Source: Burkholderiales bacterium (GTDB lineage Bacteria; Pseudomonadota; Gammaproteobacteria; Burkholderiales; Nitrosomonadaceae). From it: a stretch of DNA of 64,000 nt. The position numbers and the translations under genes were made by a program. Location: positions 186,001 through 250,000 of the forward strand of contig JABTUQ010000003.1 of assembly GCA_015075225.1 (NCBI GenBank), read 5' to 3'. Shown here piece after piece: positions 29,289-42,310 of the stretch; the stretch's first letter is position 1, and each line of letters starts with the position of its first letter. Under the pieces are notes generated by a model. It saw only the letters and a program-made list of their open reading frames with translations, ran no database searches and was not told the DNA's origin.

Positions 29289-30344
29289 TTACGTTGATTG
29301 TAGCATTCCTGTCATCCCTGCTTTGATTCTGGGGCAGGTCGCTCTGGTGCCAATCTGGGTATGTTTGATTTTGCCAGCGGATAGCAGAATCAATGCCAGC
29401 AACCCAGCCATCAGCAGGGCAAATGTTCCCGGCAGGGGAATGGCGCGTGCAAAAGCGGTGGCAAATACGGCATGAGCTTGTGTGGTAGGGTGCAGATCGT
29501 CCCAGAACAGGTGGCTGCCCGGATCACTGCATACATTGTCCGCAAGGGGCAACAGACAGGGAATACCGGTATTTGTAAAGCCATAAGCATCCGGGTTGGC
29601 AATGATCTGATTAAAAATCGAGAATGTATCGAACAGGATGAGATTTGCTGCAGGATTGAGTGCGTTTAGCAATGCCAATTGCGCAGCCAGTTCCGCGTTA
29701 AAAGCCATGGAAAATCCTGTCGCTTCTGTTACCAGCCCCATCATTCCGGCGAGTGGCGTCAAACCCAGATCAGGAAGGTTGGGAATGAAAAAATGATTCG
29801 CTCCGGCTCCTATCAATACACTGATTGTGCTGGCAATGTTTTGAGCAGCATCTACGGGGGAATCGTTTGTCAGAAAATCATTGGCCCCACCCCAGATAAA
29901 ATAGAGTGCGCCCGGATCGGCAGATCCGACCGTAATAGACAAATAACTTGCAACCTCGGCCTGGATACCCGGCAATCCATACGCGCCTAACAGGGTTGCA
30001 CTGCCGCCATCACCATAGTTCCCGATTCCACTGGTTGCACCAGCAACGGCAAAATTGAAAAAATTTCCCGGGTTGGCGCCACCTGGCAGTATTGAATCTG
30101 CCAGATATTCAACGGCTACTTTACCATTGGAATAATGCCCATCGACATAAGGCGTACAAGGGTGTCCGGGATCGCAATTGTTTGACAAGAGCTTGTAGAT
30201 ACTCATCACGGCAGTCGAGCTGTTTCCCCCATCCGAGAGGCTGTCGCCAAAAGCATATAAGCTGGAAAACGGTGCAGCCTGGATACTGGCCGCCGACAAT
30301 AAAGCAATCAAATAAATCGAGGCAGTGATAAGGAGTTTTTTCAT
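29289..30344 (-). CDS. Secreted GDSL/SGNH esterase with PEP-CTERM-like tail
   Basis: The protein has a signal peptide (MKKLLITASIYLIALLSAAS), then SGNH hydrolase blocks: FGDSLSDGG with the nucleophile Ser, GGANDF with the oxyanion Asn, and DDLHPT with the Asp-His pair. Near the C-terminus, PLPGTFALLMAGLLALILL followed by basic residues looks like a PEP-CTERM sorting signal, but about 30 residues follow it. The start at 30344 is supported by GGAG nine bases upstream. The substrate is unknown. The 276 bases to the divergent tex gene show no gene or clear promoter. Confidence 0.82.
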   Translation of the reverse strand: MKKLLITASIYLIALLSAASIQAAPFSSLYAFGDSLSDGGNSSTAVMSIYKLLSNNCDPGHPCTPYVDGHYSNGKVAVEYLADSILPGGANPGNFFNFAVAGATSGIGNYGDGGSATLLGAYGLPGIQAEVASYLSITVGSADPGALYFIWGGANDFLTNDSPVDAAQNIASTISVLIGAGANHFFIPNLPDLGLTPLAGMMGLVTEATGFSMAFNAELAAQLALLNALNPAANLILFDTFSIFNQIIANPDAYGFTNTGIPCLLPLADNVCSDPGSHLFWDDLHPTTQAHAVFATAFARAIPLPGTFALLMAGLLALILLSAGKIKHTQIGTRATCPRIKAGMTGMLQST

Positions 30345-30620
30345 GACACATGCTCCATAAAGAAATTGATTGAGAGTTGCGTTGCACTGGAATCCGGGAT
30401 CCACGCTATCCTGGGATTATAGTGCTCTATCCGGTAATGTGAATGTCATGCCCGGGTAATTTTTACCGGTAACAGGAAAATGTTTGCTAGTCGGCCATTT
30501 TTTTGTCATCCGGGCAAATGGATTAAAATGCACGATTTTTCCCGAGAGACAACATTGCCGGGCTGGCTGCAGTAACCTGCTTATTTCACTCAGGCTTCCA
30601 GTAATTTTTATATATAACTC

Positions 30621-32912
30621 ATGACTTCAACTACCCTTCCAGCCGTTCAGGAAACAGCATCAAGAAAAATTATCCATTCCATCGCTTCAGAGCTAGGTGT
30701 GGCACCGCGACAAATCAGTGCCGCCGTAGCCCTGCTGGATGATGGCGCCACCGTGCCCTTTATCGCACGCTATCGCAAGGAGGTAACGGGAAATCTGGAC
30801 GATACGCAACTACGCCTGCTGGAAGAACGGTTAATCTATTTGCGTGAACTAGAGGATCGGCGACAAGTGATCCTGACCTCAATCAGGGAACAGGGCAAAT
30901 TGACTGATGAGCTGCGGCACACCATCGAACAGGCGGCTACCAAACAGCTGCTGGAAGATATTTATCTGCCATACAAGCCAAAGCGCCGCACTCGCGCCCA
31001 GATTGCGCGTGAAGCCGGGCTGGAGCCACTGGCGGATGTATTGCTTGCCAATCCAACGCTGGATCCTGAACAGGAGGCTGCCAAATACATCAAGGTAGTA
31101 CCCGCTGCAGAAGGGGTAGAGGCGATCAATGTTCCCGATGCCAGGACCGCACTGGAAGGGGCGCGCGATATTCTGGCCGAACGTTTCGCCGAGACAGCGG
31201 ATTTACTTGCCTCTTTGCGCAGCAAACTCTGGCAGGAAGGGGTGGTGACTTCAGTGGTTGTAGCTGGTCAGGAAATGGTGGAGGAAGAAAAATTCCGTGA
31301 TTATTATGCCTACACCGAGCCAGTACGCCTGATTCCATCGCACCGTGCGCTGGCATTGTTTCGCGGCCGAACACTAGGCGTACTCAAAATTGATCTGGAT
31401 CTGGATGAAACAGCCCGTGAGAAGGTACCGCATCCCTGTGTTGCGCTAATAGCAGCTCATTTCGGTATTGAAAACAAGGGGCGGAAGGCAGACAAATGGC
31501 TGGGCGAGGTTTGTCAGTGGGCATGGCGGATCAAGCTGCATCTGCATCTTACAACTGAACTGCTGCTACAGGTGCGCGAGGCAGCTGAAACAGAAGCCAT
31601 CCGGATTTTTAGCCGCAACCTGCGCGAGTTGCTGCTGGCAGCGCCGGCAGGCCCCAAGGCGGTGCTCGGGCTCGATCCGGGATATCGTACCGGCTGCAAA
31701 GTGGCCGTGGTGGATGCCACTGGAAAATTATTGGAAACAACAACGATTTATCCACATCAGCCGCGCAATGACTGGCAGGGTTCGCTGGCCACTCTCTTGC
31801 AACTGGTGCTCCGGCATGGTGTTGGGCTGATTTCGATCGGGAATGGTACGGCCAGCCGGGAAACCGACAAACTGGCGACCGAGATTGTACGGCTGGTGGC
31901 AGAACAGCATCCCGAATTGAAACTGGCCAAAATCGTGGTCAGCGAGGCCGGTGCTTCGGTTTATTCTGCTTCCGCACTGGCTGCCGCTGAATTTCCTGAA
32001 CTGGATGTCAGCTTGCGTGGCGCGGTCTCCATTGCCAGACGTCTGCAGGATCCGCTGGCCGAACTGGTCAAGATTGAACCGAAATCCATTGGTGTCGGCC
32101 AGTACCAGCATGATGTCAACCAGCGCACCCTGGCGCGCTCGCTGGATGCCACGGTGGAAGATTGCGTCAATGCGGTGGGAGTGGATGTCAATACAGCCTC
32201 CGCACCGCTGCTGGCACAAGTCTCCGGCCTCAATCGTGTGCTGGCCCAGAATATCGTCAGTTACCGCGATACCCATGGCCCGTTCCCGAATCGTCAGACA
32301 ATACTCAAGGTGCCGCGTGTCGGCGAAAAAACATTCGAACAGGCAGCCGGTTTCCTGCGTATCAATGAGGGGAATAATCCATTGGATCGTTCTGCGGTGC
32401 ATCCGGAAGCCTACCCGGTGGTTGAACGTATCCTGGCGCGCTTGAACAAAGGTATTGGTCAGGTGATGGGCCAGCCGGAAGTACTCAAAGGGCTGGCTGC
32501 CGAAGAATTTACCGATGCCACGTTCGGTTTTCCGACCGTGCGCGATATTCTGGCCGAGCTGGAGAAACCCGGCCGCGACCCACGTCCGGAATTCAAGACC
32601 GCTACTTTTCAGGAGGGGATCGAATCACTTGCCGATCTGCATCCCGGCATGGTTCTGGAAGGTGTCATTACCAATGTGGCTGCCTTTGGTGCATTTGTCG
32701 ATATTGGCGTGCATCAGGATGGTCTGGTGCATGTTTCTGCACTGGCTGACAAATTCATCAAGGATCTCACCAGATCGTCAAACCAGGGCAGATCGTCAAG
32801 TCAAGTGCTGGCAGTGGATGCAGCACGTCAGCGTATCAGCCTGACCATGCGGATGGATGACATACCTGAAGCAGGTCAGCCGGCCGGAAACACAACAGAC
32901 CAGACCGGATGA
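30621..32912 (+). CDS. tex: Tex-family RNA-binding transcriptional accessory protein
   Basis: Tex binds nucleic acid and is linked to transcription and stress tolerance. The 763-residue protein has the N-terminal helical region, [20 protein letters not shown], the YqgF-like RNase H fold ([20 protein letters not shown]), helix-hairpin-helix repeats ([18 protein letters not shown]) and a C-terminal S1 domain ([20 protein letters not shown]). In the S1 domain, residues about 718-733 read [14 protein letters not shown]. In a neighbouring frame the bases would read like the usual [10 protein letters not shown], so three single-base losses at 32774-32812 seem to have scrambled this part while keeping the overall frame. 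The protein is otherwise complete. Confidence 0.93.
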   Translation: MTSTTLPAVQETASRKIIHSIASELGVAPRQISAAVALLDDGATVPFIARYRKEVTGNLDDTQLRLLEERLIYLRELEDRRQVILTSIREQGKLTDELRHTIEQAATKQLLEDIYLPYKPKRRTRAQIAREAGLEPLADVLLANPTLDPEQEAAKYIKVVPAAEGVEAINVPDARTALEGARDILAERFAETADLLASLRSKLWQEGVVTSVVVAGQEMVEEEKFRDYYAYTEPVRLIPSHRALALFRGRTLGVLKIDLDLDETAREKVPHPCVALIAAHFGIENKGRKADKWLGEVCQWAWRIKLHLHLTTELLLQVREAAETEAIRIFSRNLRELLLAAPAGPKAVLGLDPGYRTGCKVAVVDATGKLLETTTIYPHQPRNDWQGSLATLLQLVLRHGVGLISIGNGTASRETDKLATEIVRLVAEQHPELKLAKIVVSEAGASVYSASALAAAEFPELDVSLRGAVSIARRLQDPLAELVKIEPKSIGVGQYQHDVNQRTLARSLDATVEDCVNAVGVDVNTASAPLLAQVSGLNRVLAQNIVSYRDTHGPFPNRQTILKVPRVGEKTFEQAAGFLRINEGNNPLDRSAVHPEAYPVVERILARLNKGIGQVMGQPEVLKGLAAEEFTDATFGFPTVRDILAELEKPGRDPRPEFKTATFQEGIESLADLHPGMVLEGVITNVAAFGAFVDIGVHQDGLVHVSALADKFIKDLTRSSNQGRSSSQVLAVDAARQRISLTMRMDDIPEAGQPAGNTTDQTG

Positions 32913-33240
32913 CCGGCAACCCCGGCGCAATTCCGCCCACCACAAACGGCATCCAGAGCAGGCAAATCCGAGCCTGCCAGCGCACTTGCATTGCACTGGC
33001 GCGGGCGAAAGAGAAAAAATAAACCTGGAAACAGCAGTTAAAGACGATCAATAAGCGGAAAACTGCTCTCAAGCAAAACTTGTGACACTTGCGTTAGATT
33101 GTTAAGCGGGTGCGCACCGGGGCGCGGATGAAGTGAACAGCGCTACCTCGTCAAGAAGAGTCGAGGAAAAATACATGAACGATTTTTGAAAGGGCTGAAA
33201 GAAAATCTGGTCAGCTTCGATGCCGACCAGAAAACATCAC

Positions 33241-34695
<1,455 letters not shown>

Positions 34696-34709
<14 letters not shown>

Positions 34710-36027
34710 GTCGGATCAACTGATCGAATAGGGTGAACGCATGGCCTGCCAGTATGTCTCTTCGATGGCGCTGCAACCAGGGGGCGACTTCGCCGCCCAG
34801 CAGCGAGGTGTTTCGACGTTCCAACAACATGCGCAATGCATCTGAGAGATTTGCTTCATGCGGCGACTCGCACAAGACGCCTACACACAGATCACGGACC
34901 AGTACTTGCGAGCTTTCCCCTCCGGAGCCAAAGATCAGCACAGGTCGGCCGGCCGCTACGTAGTCGAAGAGCTTTCCGGGCAGATAGCGCTCAAGCTCTG
35001 GCGCTGCGAGCAGCAGTAGAGCATCGGCCGATGCCATGAAACGAACGGCCTCACCCTTCGAGACATGATCGATCGAGTCGATGACTTCCGGGAATCGACA
35101 CTGGGCCAGCGCCATACGGGCCTCCGGGGATTGACGACCGATGAACGTTAGGCGCAGATGCTCTCGCCAATATGGTTCACGCTCCAACATTCGATTCAAT
35201 GCAGCCACCAGCACCACGGGTGACGTGTGCCCTGAAAGTGTGCCGACATGGAAGATTCTGAGGGGGCCGAGTCTGTCCTGCGTGACGCATGGCTGCGCGA
35301 AGGATACGAAATCCTCCGGCTCCCATCCATTGGGAATGAGGTGCGCTCGAGATCGGTCGAGCTCCGCAAAGCTCGCAAGTTGATGTTCCAAGTGCGATTG
35401 AGTCGTGAATACGGTAGCAGCGGCGGATGATAGGCACAGACGTTCGAAGCGAACGTCGTCTGGACCAGCGTCGACGAAGTCGAAAGGACATTGGGTCCAC
35501 TCGTCTCGGTAGTCAAGAACTAAGGGAACCCTGAATTGGCGTGCAACCCAGCGGGCAGCCAGAAACATTGAAAAGGGAGGGCCCGACGCCAGGACGATAT
35601 CCGGAGGGTCATCGTGCAGGGCGTCGATGGCATGTCGGGCGGTTTCCACGGCGTTTGGAAAACCTCCGTCCACGCGAGGAAACAGACGCCAGCTCGACGG
35701 CCGGGACCGTGGTGCGATGACCACCCGCCGTATGCCCGGTGGGAGCTTGGCCAAGAGCTCATCGCCGTGCTGAGACTGGTTGTCCGGTGTTTCCCCCTGA
35801 AAGGTAGAGAAGCGCCAGCCGAACCGGCTGCCATGGCAGATGAAGGACAGCGGTCGATGGACGCCGGCGTTCGAGTTTGGCGGCAGGGCCCAGGCGAACA
35901 GTGCAACGTGACGACCTGCGCCGAGATTGGGTTGCGCTCTGCGGCCTAAGCTAACGCCCACCCAGTCTCTTGCCAGGGAGACGGTGCCAAGTGCCGTGTT
36001 GATCAAGCCAGACAGTCGGCCGATCAT
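34696..36027 (-). CDS. Glycosyltransferase, GT4-like, probably polysaccharide synthesis
   Basis: The 443-residue protein is a GT-B glycosyltransferase. The N-terminal domain contains HVALFAWALPPNSNAGVHRP and ASGPPFSMFLAARWVARQF; the C-terminal domain contains LRIFHVGTLSGHTSPVVLVA, FIGRQSPEARMALAQC, and the sugar-nucleotide region LLAAPELERYLPGKLFDYVA ending with AGRPVLIF. I chose ATG 36027, which overlaps the previous gene's stop as ATGA; the open frame upstream is longer but unlike the family. The gene is clearly richer in GC than the backbone and sits between mobile elements, which suggests horizontal transfer. Donor and acceptor sugars are unknown. Confidence 0.82.
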
Positions 36028-36316
36028 TCCGCCTGCCCCTGGACCGTCACCACTGCCCTGCGCCACGGGTCCCGCGCGTTCTGCCGGATGCGCCGCGACA
36101 AGGTCCAGGCCGATAGTGGTGCTGCCCAGCCAATGATTTCGGCGCACTTCTCTATATATTGCTGCTTGAGCTGCAACAGATCGTACTGCTCCTTCACGAC
36201 TTGCAAGTCGCACGCGGACACCTCTGGCCAGGCATCGCGAGCGGACGGGGTTGGGAAGCTGCAGGCCAGGTTGTGTGCGGTGCACTCTTGCACGAAATCG
36301 CAGGTCGGCAGGTCGC
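36024..36316 (-). pseudogene. C-terminal remnant of a gene upstream of the glycosyltransferase
   Basis: An open frame ending at 36024 overlaps the GT4 start by four bases (ATGA), which argues that it was translated as part of the operon. It reads SDLPTCDFVQECTAHNLACS, later LLQLKQQYIEKCAEIIGWAA, and ends RRIRQNARDPWRRAVVTVQG plus three residues. The 5' end is lost where the AT-rich miniature element begins (36317). The family is not recognised. Confidence 0.5.
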
Positions 36317-36548
36317 TAGCAGTCTGTCGAGCTTTATGATAAATTTTTTTCATTTAATAAACAATTGGTTATATGTTTTCATTATTGAAAAAACCTTTAA
36401 AAATATGCTTTCATTATTTTTAATTAACCAAATATGGAAAATATTGTAGTTTTTACGTAGATTTTTGAATGATAAAAAATAAAATTATTTTATAAATCAA
36501 TAATATATTAATTTTTGTTGTCCTGTGCCTAAGCCCGACAGGCTGCTA
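36317..36548. mobile_element. AT-rich 232-bp miniature element with IS1182-like ends
   Basis: The left end TAGCAGTCTGTCGAGCTT (36317-36334) and the right end, read inverted from 36548, TAGCAGCCTGTCGGGCTT differ at two positions. The right end also matches the left end of the neighbouring IS1182-like element. The interior is extremely AT-rich with no ORF, quite unlike its GC-rich left neighbour. It interrupts the glycosyltransferase operon. Confidence 0.6.
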
Positions 36549-36564
36549 GCAGCCTGTCGGGCTT
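36531..36564. repeat. 34-bp perfect palindrome at the junction of two elements
   Basis: AAGCCCGACAGGCTGCT at 36531-36547 is followed by its exact complement at 36548-36564. It is formed by the right end of the miniature element abutting, and sharing two bases with, the left end of the IS1182-like element. It could extrude as a cruciform, but its origin as two joined transposon ends is sufficient explanation. Confidence 0.8.
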
Positions 36565-38026
36565 GATTCCTACTTAAGCAATACAGAGTAGTATTTTTCC
36601 TGAAAAGGTGTCAAAAGGTCATTTTGACGGTTTTCCTGTTTTTGCTCAATTTCCCATTTGAAGACGCAATGAGGCCATGCGTTTCAAATTCCACGCCAGG
36701 CAAACCAGGTACTCTCCCTTGACCTTATTCAGGCCACGCAGTGAGGTTGCCGGAATCCCATCACGGATTTGATGATGCCAAACAGGTTCGACGGTTTGTT
36801 TGCGCAGTGCGTACAGTTGCGCCCTGCCTGGCTTTTCAGTTTGTGTGCCATGTGTTGTGCCGGGCTGGCATTGTCCAGCAAGGCAGGCGGTTCAGTGAAT
36901 CGTTCAAACGGGCCGAGTGGTGTGATTCGCGCCCGACTGCCATCAGTGGTTCGATGCCGTGTTTCATGGTGGCCCATTGGCTGCGCTGTAAAAGCCGTTG
37001 TCGGTCGTAAATGTTCGATCTTCCCCAGTGCGGCAGGTAATTGTGTCAGCTGATCAAGCATCGGTTTGACCTGCTCCCGGTCGTTGCAAGCTGATGTGAC
37101 TGCTGGTGCAACGATTAGCATGCTGTTTGTATCAACGGCCGCCTGGGCGTTGTAAGCCTGTTCAAATCCTCCACCGGGGTGGCGCCGATGCGCGATTCTC
37201 GTCTGTCAGGTTGATCTGGTCTTTGTTTGTCGGCCGGCTGCAGCGGTGCGGGTGGTTTGCCACCCGGTTTTTGCCACTGATCCTGGCTTTTTCTTCCCGC
37301 CGCGCCAGTTTATCCTGATATTCAGCCAGTTCCGTGCATAACGGTCTTTGCGCGCACTTCAATCTTTGCGGGCATGTGCCAGGGCGGCAAGACGTGTTCC
37401 TGTCGCGCGATTTCTTCCGGCAGCTCCGCTATCCGGCACAGCACTCTGATCCGCCTGTTCTGCCCGCATCGCAATTGCTGCACTTCCTGGCGCAGTTGCG
37501 GCTCCAGCTTGTCAATGTGCCCGTAAGACAGCGCGCTGTGGCGCGAGGCATTGGCGCATTTTGCTGCCATCCAGACTGATTGTTCCAGCGAGCATCTGCA
37601 TCGCATGCAACCTGCAATACCTGCACAAACAGTTCGGAAAATTCATTCAGAAAACGCCGGCGGAAGGCCGCCAGCGTGTCATGATCAGGATGCTGGTTGG
37701 CCGCAATAAAACGAAAAGCCAGCGAATCGTAAGTGGCGCGCTCAATCTTGCGGCTGGAAAACACCGTTGCATAACCGTAAACCAGCAGCGCCAGCGCATG
37801 TTGGGATGATAGGCTGCACTGCCACGTCCGGCATAGTCTCGTTCAGCTGCGTTGTGGAAGATTTTCCACCACTTCAACAATAAACGCGCCAGATGATTAT
37901 CCGGTAGCCATTCATCTACAGAGGGCGGCAGTAAATAGCCCGTACCACGATCTACCGGGCGAAGCGACTCATATCAATATCCGAAATAACATTATCCCGT
38001 AATCTGTAAAGCCCGGCAGCCTGCTA
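36547..38026 (-). mobile_element. IS1182-like insertion sequence with decayed transposase
   Basis: Ends are TAGCAGCCTGTCGGGCTT (36547-36564) and, inverted from 38026, TAGCAGGCTGCCGGGCTT. On the minus strand, transposase pieces appear in several frames in order: YLLPPSVDEW, then FSSRKIERATYDSLAFRFIA, HPDHDTLAAFRRRFLNEF, CANASRHSALSYGHIDKLE, and KDQINLTDE, with the C-terminal part REQVKPMLDQLTQLPAALGK. Several frameshifts show it is inactive. It truncates the older IS3-type element at the beginning of its OrfB. Confidence 0.75.
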
Positions 38027-39574
<1,548 letters not shown>

Positions 39575-39610
39575 AACCTGTTCTTTTTTATTGCAGGCTA
39601 CCATCTTAAG

Positions 39611-40229
39611 TTAAATGACCCCCAGCAAAGCTGGGGGCTTATTAGGGGAACGCCTCGAAGGCGTCAATAAACCAAGGGCCGCCCAAGGCGGCGCTTCATA
39701 GGTCCAGCTTCATCTGATCGTAACGCTCATCTTCATTTTCCTGATTTCGGATATACGCTCTGACCATCGCTTCATCCAAACCCACCGTCGAAACAAAATA
39801 GCCTCGTGCCCAAAATACTTCACCGGTAAAGTTTTTCGTCCTGCCACCAAACTGCCGTGCAATCGCAATCGCGCTTTTGCCCTTGATAAAACCCACCACA
39901 TTCGACAGCGCATACTTCGGCGGTACGCTGATACACATATGCACGTGATCTGGCATGATATGTCCTTCCACAATCTGGCAGCCTTTTTGCTGTGCCAGCT
40001 CATGAAAAATAATCCCAAGGTTACGGCGCAACGCGCCGAACAATCGCTTCTTTCGCGCCTTAGGGATAAATACTACGTGATATTTACAATCCCACTGCGT
40101 ATGACTCAGACTTTGATACTCTTTCATTTGAGGCTCCTTCTCTTGGTCGAGATCGGAGCTTCACAATGACCGAAGTATAGGTCAAACCTTGGTGAGTCCC
40201 CCGGCAAAGCCGGGGGTTTACCTCAGATC
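39611..40229 (-). mobile_element. IS200-like element (tnpA only)
   Basis: The element carries one Y1 transposase gene. Subterminal hairpins flank it: CCCCCAGC-AAA-GCTGGGGG at 39619-39637 and CCCCCGGC-AAA-GCCGGGGG at 40198-40216. The outer boundaries are inferred from where the sequence of the older IS3 leader seems to stop and resume, so they may be wrong by several bases. There is no target duplication, as expected for this family. Confidence 0.7.
39696..40127 (-). CDS. tnpA: IS200/IS605-family Y1 transposase TnpA
   Basis: This 143-residue HUH enzyme cuts and joins single-stranded DNA at the hairpin ends of the element. The HUH motif is MPDHVHMCIS, the catalytic tyrosine lies in VRAYIRNQ, and the N-terminal strand is WDCKYHVVFIPKARKKRLFG. 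The length and motifs are complete, so this element may still be mobile. The protein differs clearly from the TnpA at 61679. Confidence 0.92.
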   Translation of the reverse strand: MKEYQSLSHTQWDCKYHVVFIPKARKKRLFGALRRNLGIIFHELAQQKGCQIVEGHIMPDHVHMCISVPPKYALSNVVGFIKGKSAIAIARQFGGRTKNFTGEVFWARGYFVSTVGLDEAMVRAYIRNQENEDERYDQMKLDL

Positions 40230-40255
40230 AATTACTGTCCGGAATTTGGGGTCCA
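40230..40255 (-). repeat. Probable terminal inverted repeat of the older IS3-type element
   Basis: On the minus strand TGGACCCCAAATTCCGGACA is typical of an IS3-group end. It lies upstream of the OrfA start at 39574, with the IS200-like element between them. No opposite end of this element was found, consistent with its 3' part being lost. Confidence 0.45.
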
Positions 40256-40532
40256 CTATCAGAGCACCATGAGGTTCTTTGCGAATCGCGAGTTTGTCGC
40301 AGTTTTCAGGCATCCAGACTCCGTAGCCGTCATTTGGCGTCAATGGTTCACCAGACAGCCGGGGGAGTACATGGCAGAGCTGGTTCTGGTGCAGCAGGGT
40401 AATCAGTACTTCGTTGACCATGTCATGGTCTTCTGAGGACAGCCTGACAACGCATACAGGCCGATGCCGCTTCGCGGCTTGATTCAGGTGGTAGCCACCA
40501 ATCTGGAACTGCTTCACGGTTTTCCAAATCAT
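40256..40532 (-). pseudogene. Truncated ORF of unknown function
   Basis: An open frame begins MIWKTVKQFQIGGYHLNQAA and runs to AIRKEPHGALI, where the presumed IS3 end starts; the remaining codons to 40218 are element sequence. It is not recognised. It could be a truncated backbone gene or a chance open frame. It diverges from the methyltransferase gene. Confidence 0.3.
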
Positions 40533-40619
40533 CTTGAAATCTGCATGGATGCGCGTTCATCGCTGTGTCTGATGACCGGAAACCGTGATTTTCAGGATAA
40601 AACGGGAGTAGATGAAAAA

Positions 40620-41414
40620 ATGATTTATACGCATGGATATCATGATTCAGTATTGCGCTCGCATAGAAATCGTACAGTCGAAAATTCTGCCAGATATATG
40701 CAGGACAGGATTATCCCGGGGAAAAATTTACTCGATATTGGATCTGGCGCCGGCACTATCACTGCCGATTTTGCCAGGCGGTTAGCCCCTGGCCGGGTGA
40801 CTGCGGTGGAAATAACGGCTTCCGCACTTGAATTGACCCGGGCAGAAGTTGAGCGACAGCATCTGGACAATGTGGATTTTTTGGTGGGTGATGCCACTAC
40901 ACTGGATTTGCCTGACAACAGCTTCGATATAGTACATGCGCATCAGGTCTTGCAGCATGTGAGTAATCCTGTACAGGCGCTCCGTGAAATGAAACGAGTG
41001 TGTAAGCCTGATGGAATCGTGGCAGTTCGGGATAGCGATTATGGCGGATTTATCTGGTATCCCATGATTTTTGCACTTGATTTATGGATGAAATACTATC
41101 AGGACGTAGCCCGGAATAACGGTGGAGAGCCTGATGCCGGTCGTCATTTGCTCTCCTGGGCGCAGCAAGCCGGTTTTACAGAGATCGTATCCACATCGAG
41201 CACCTGGTGTTTATCTACTCCGGATAGCCGTGCCTGGTGGGGCAATATGTGGGCTGACCGAATTTTGAAATCAGCCATAGCCGATCAGCTTCGGAATGGT
41301 GGAATTGCAACGGAACAGGATCTTGAACGCATATCACGAGCCTGGTTGGCCTGGGCTGCCAGGGAGGATGGCTGGATGTCCATTGTTCATGGAGAAATAG
41401 TTTGCCGTCCTTGA
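40620..41414 (+). CDS. Class I SAM-dependent methyltransferase (UbiE-like)
   Basis: The Rossmann methyltransferase core shows motif I LLDIGSGAGTITADFA, the acidic end of strand 2 VTAVEITASALEL, motif II VGDATTLDLPDNSFDIVHAH and ALREMKRVCKPDGIVAVRD. Start 40620 is chosen because relatives begin near YTHGYHDSVLRSHRNRTVEN; GGAG lies about 11 bases upstream. An in-frame upstream start exists. Length is 264 residues. The substrate is unknown. Confidence 0.85.
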   Translation: MIYTHGYHDSVLRSHRNRTVENSARYMQDRIIPGKNLLDIGSGAGTITADFARRLAPGRVTAVEITASALELTRAEVERQHLDNVDFLVGDATTLDLPDNSFDIVHAHQVLQHVSNPVQALREMKRVCKPDGIVAVRDSDYGGFIWYPMIFALDLWMKYYQDVARNNGGEPDAGRHLLSWAQQAGFTEIVSTSSTWCLSTPDSRAWWGNMWADRILKSAIADQLRNGGIATEQDLERISRAWLAWAAREDGWMSIVHGEIVCRP

Positions 41415-41513
41415 ATTTCCCGGAAGGGGTGCCAAGTAACACATCATTGATAAATCCCTGACTGGCGCCAAGATGATCCGGTCTGCAACATCCCCCGGAT
41501 AACCGGCTTTCTA

Positions 41514-42302
41514 TCATGCTTCCGGCCAGCGGATGGCAAACTGCTCTAGCAGCACATGTTTCAATTGATCGGGCGGAACAACGTGTGCCGTGACGTGGCC
41601 ATCCGGATGACGATGTTTGAATTCTCCGTCCAGCAGTGACAAGCGTCCGCCATCAGGCAGGGCGCGTGCGGCCATGACCTGTTTCGCAAAGCTGGATTCC
41701 GGGTAGGTGCTGGTGTACCAGTTGGCTACTTTCTGATCGCTGGCCGGCATTTCTTCACCCTGGAATTCATAGATGTCGAGCCAGCGGCCATCCACCCAAA
41801 CCTGATGAAACCAGCGTCCATCCTCACGCACCAGTCGGCGGTGATCATGCGGTGTTTCCTGCTCTAGATTTTCCTGCCACAGCAATGCCTGTGTCAGCGA
41901 ATAGCCGCCAACCCCGACATCAGTCAGCCATTGCTGACCGTCCAGCTCGACACCGATGAACAGGTGGGTGCGCGCCGGTATCTCCGAACGATCAGTGGCG
42001 CGCAGGCGTATCCGCGCCGCCAGGGGATGTGCCTTGAATCCGAGTTGCAATAGCACTTGCAAAAACAGGCCGTTCTGCTCGAAACAGTATCCGCCGCGCC
42101 TGGCTAGAACTAGTTTGTTGAACAGGGTTTCCGTTTCCAGATGGATCGGCCTTTTCAGGAAGACATCCAGATTTTCAAACGGAATTGACTGCGTGTGCGC
42201 GCGAGTCAGCGCATGTAATACTTCCAGTGTGTTTTCTGCAGTCCCTTGATAGCCAACCCGCTCGAAGTATTGCGATAAACAGATGGGGGATGTTGTGTTC
42301 AT
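41514..42302 (-). CDS. Arylamine N-acetyltransferase
   Basis: This enzyme acetylates arylamines or arylhydroxylamines using acetyl-CoA. The catalytic triad is visible: Cys in RRGGYCFEQNGLF, His in ARTHLFIGV and Asp in WLTDVGVGGYS. The N-terminal helical domain contains HTQSIPFENLDVFLKRPIHL. The start at 42302 gives MNTTSPICLSQYFERVGYQG. Length is 262 residues, slightly under the usual 270-280. It lies eight bases after the transporter gene. Confidence 0.92.
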   Translation of the reverse strand: MNTTSPICLSQYFERVGYQGTAENTLEVLHALTRAHTQSIPFENLDVFLKRPIHLETETLFNKLVLARRGGYCFEQNGLFLQVLLQLGFKAHPLAARIRLRATDRSEIPARTHLFIGVELDGQQWLTDVGVGGYSLTQALLWQENLEQETPHDHRRLVREDGRWFHQVWVDGRWLDIYEFQGEEMPASDQKVANWYTSTYPESSFAKQVMAARALPDGGRLSLLDGEFKHRHPDGHVTAHVVPPDQLKHVLLEQFAIRWPEA

Positions 42303-42310
42303 GCCCCAAC

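Noticed and set aside
36531..36564. Palindrome as a transcription terminator
   Set aside because: No T-tail, and it is fully explained by two abutting transposon ends.
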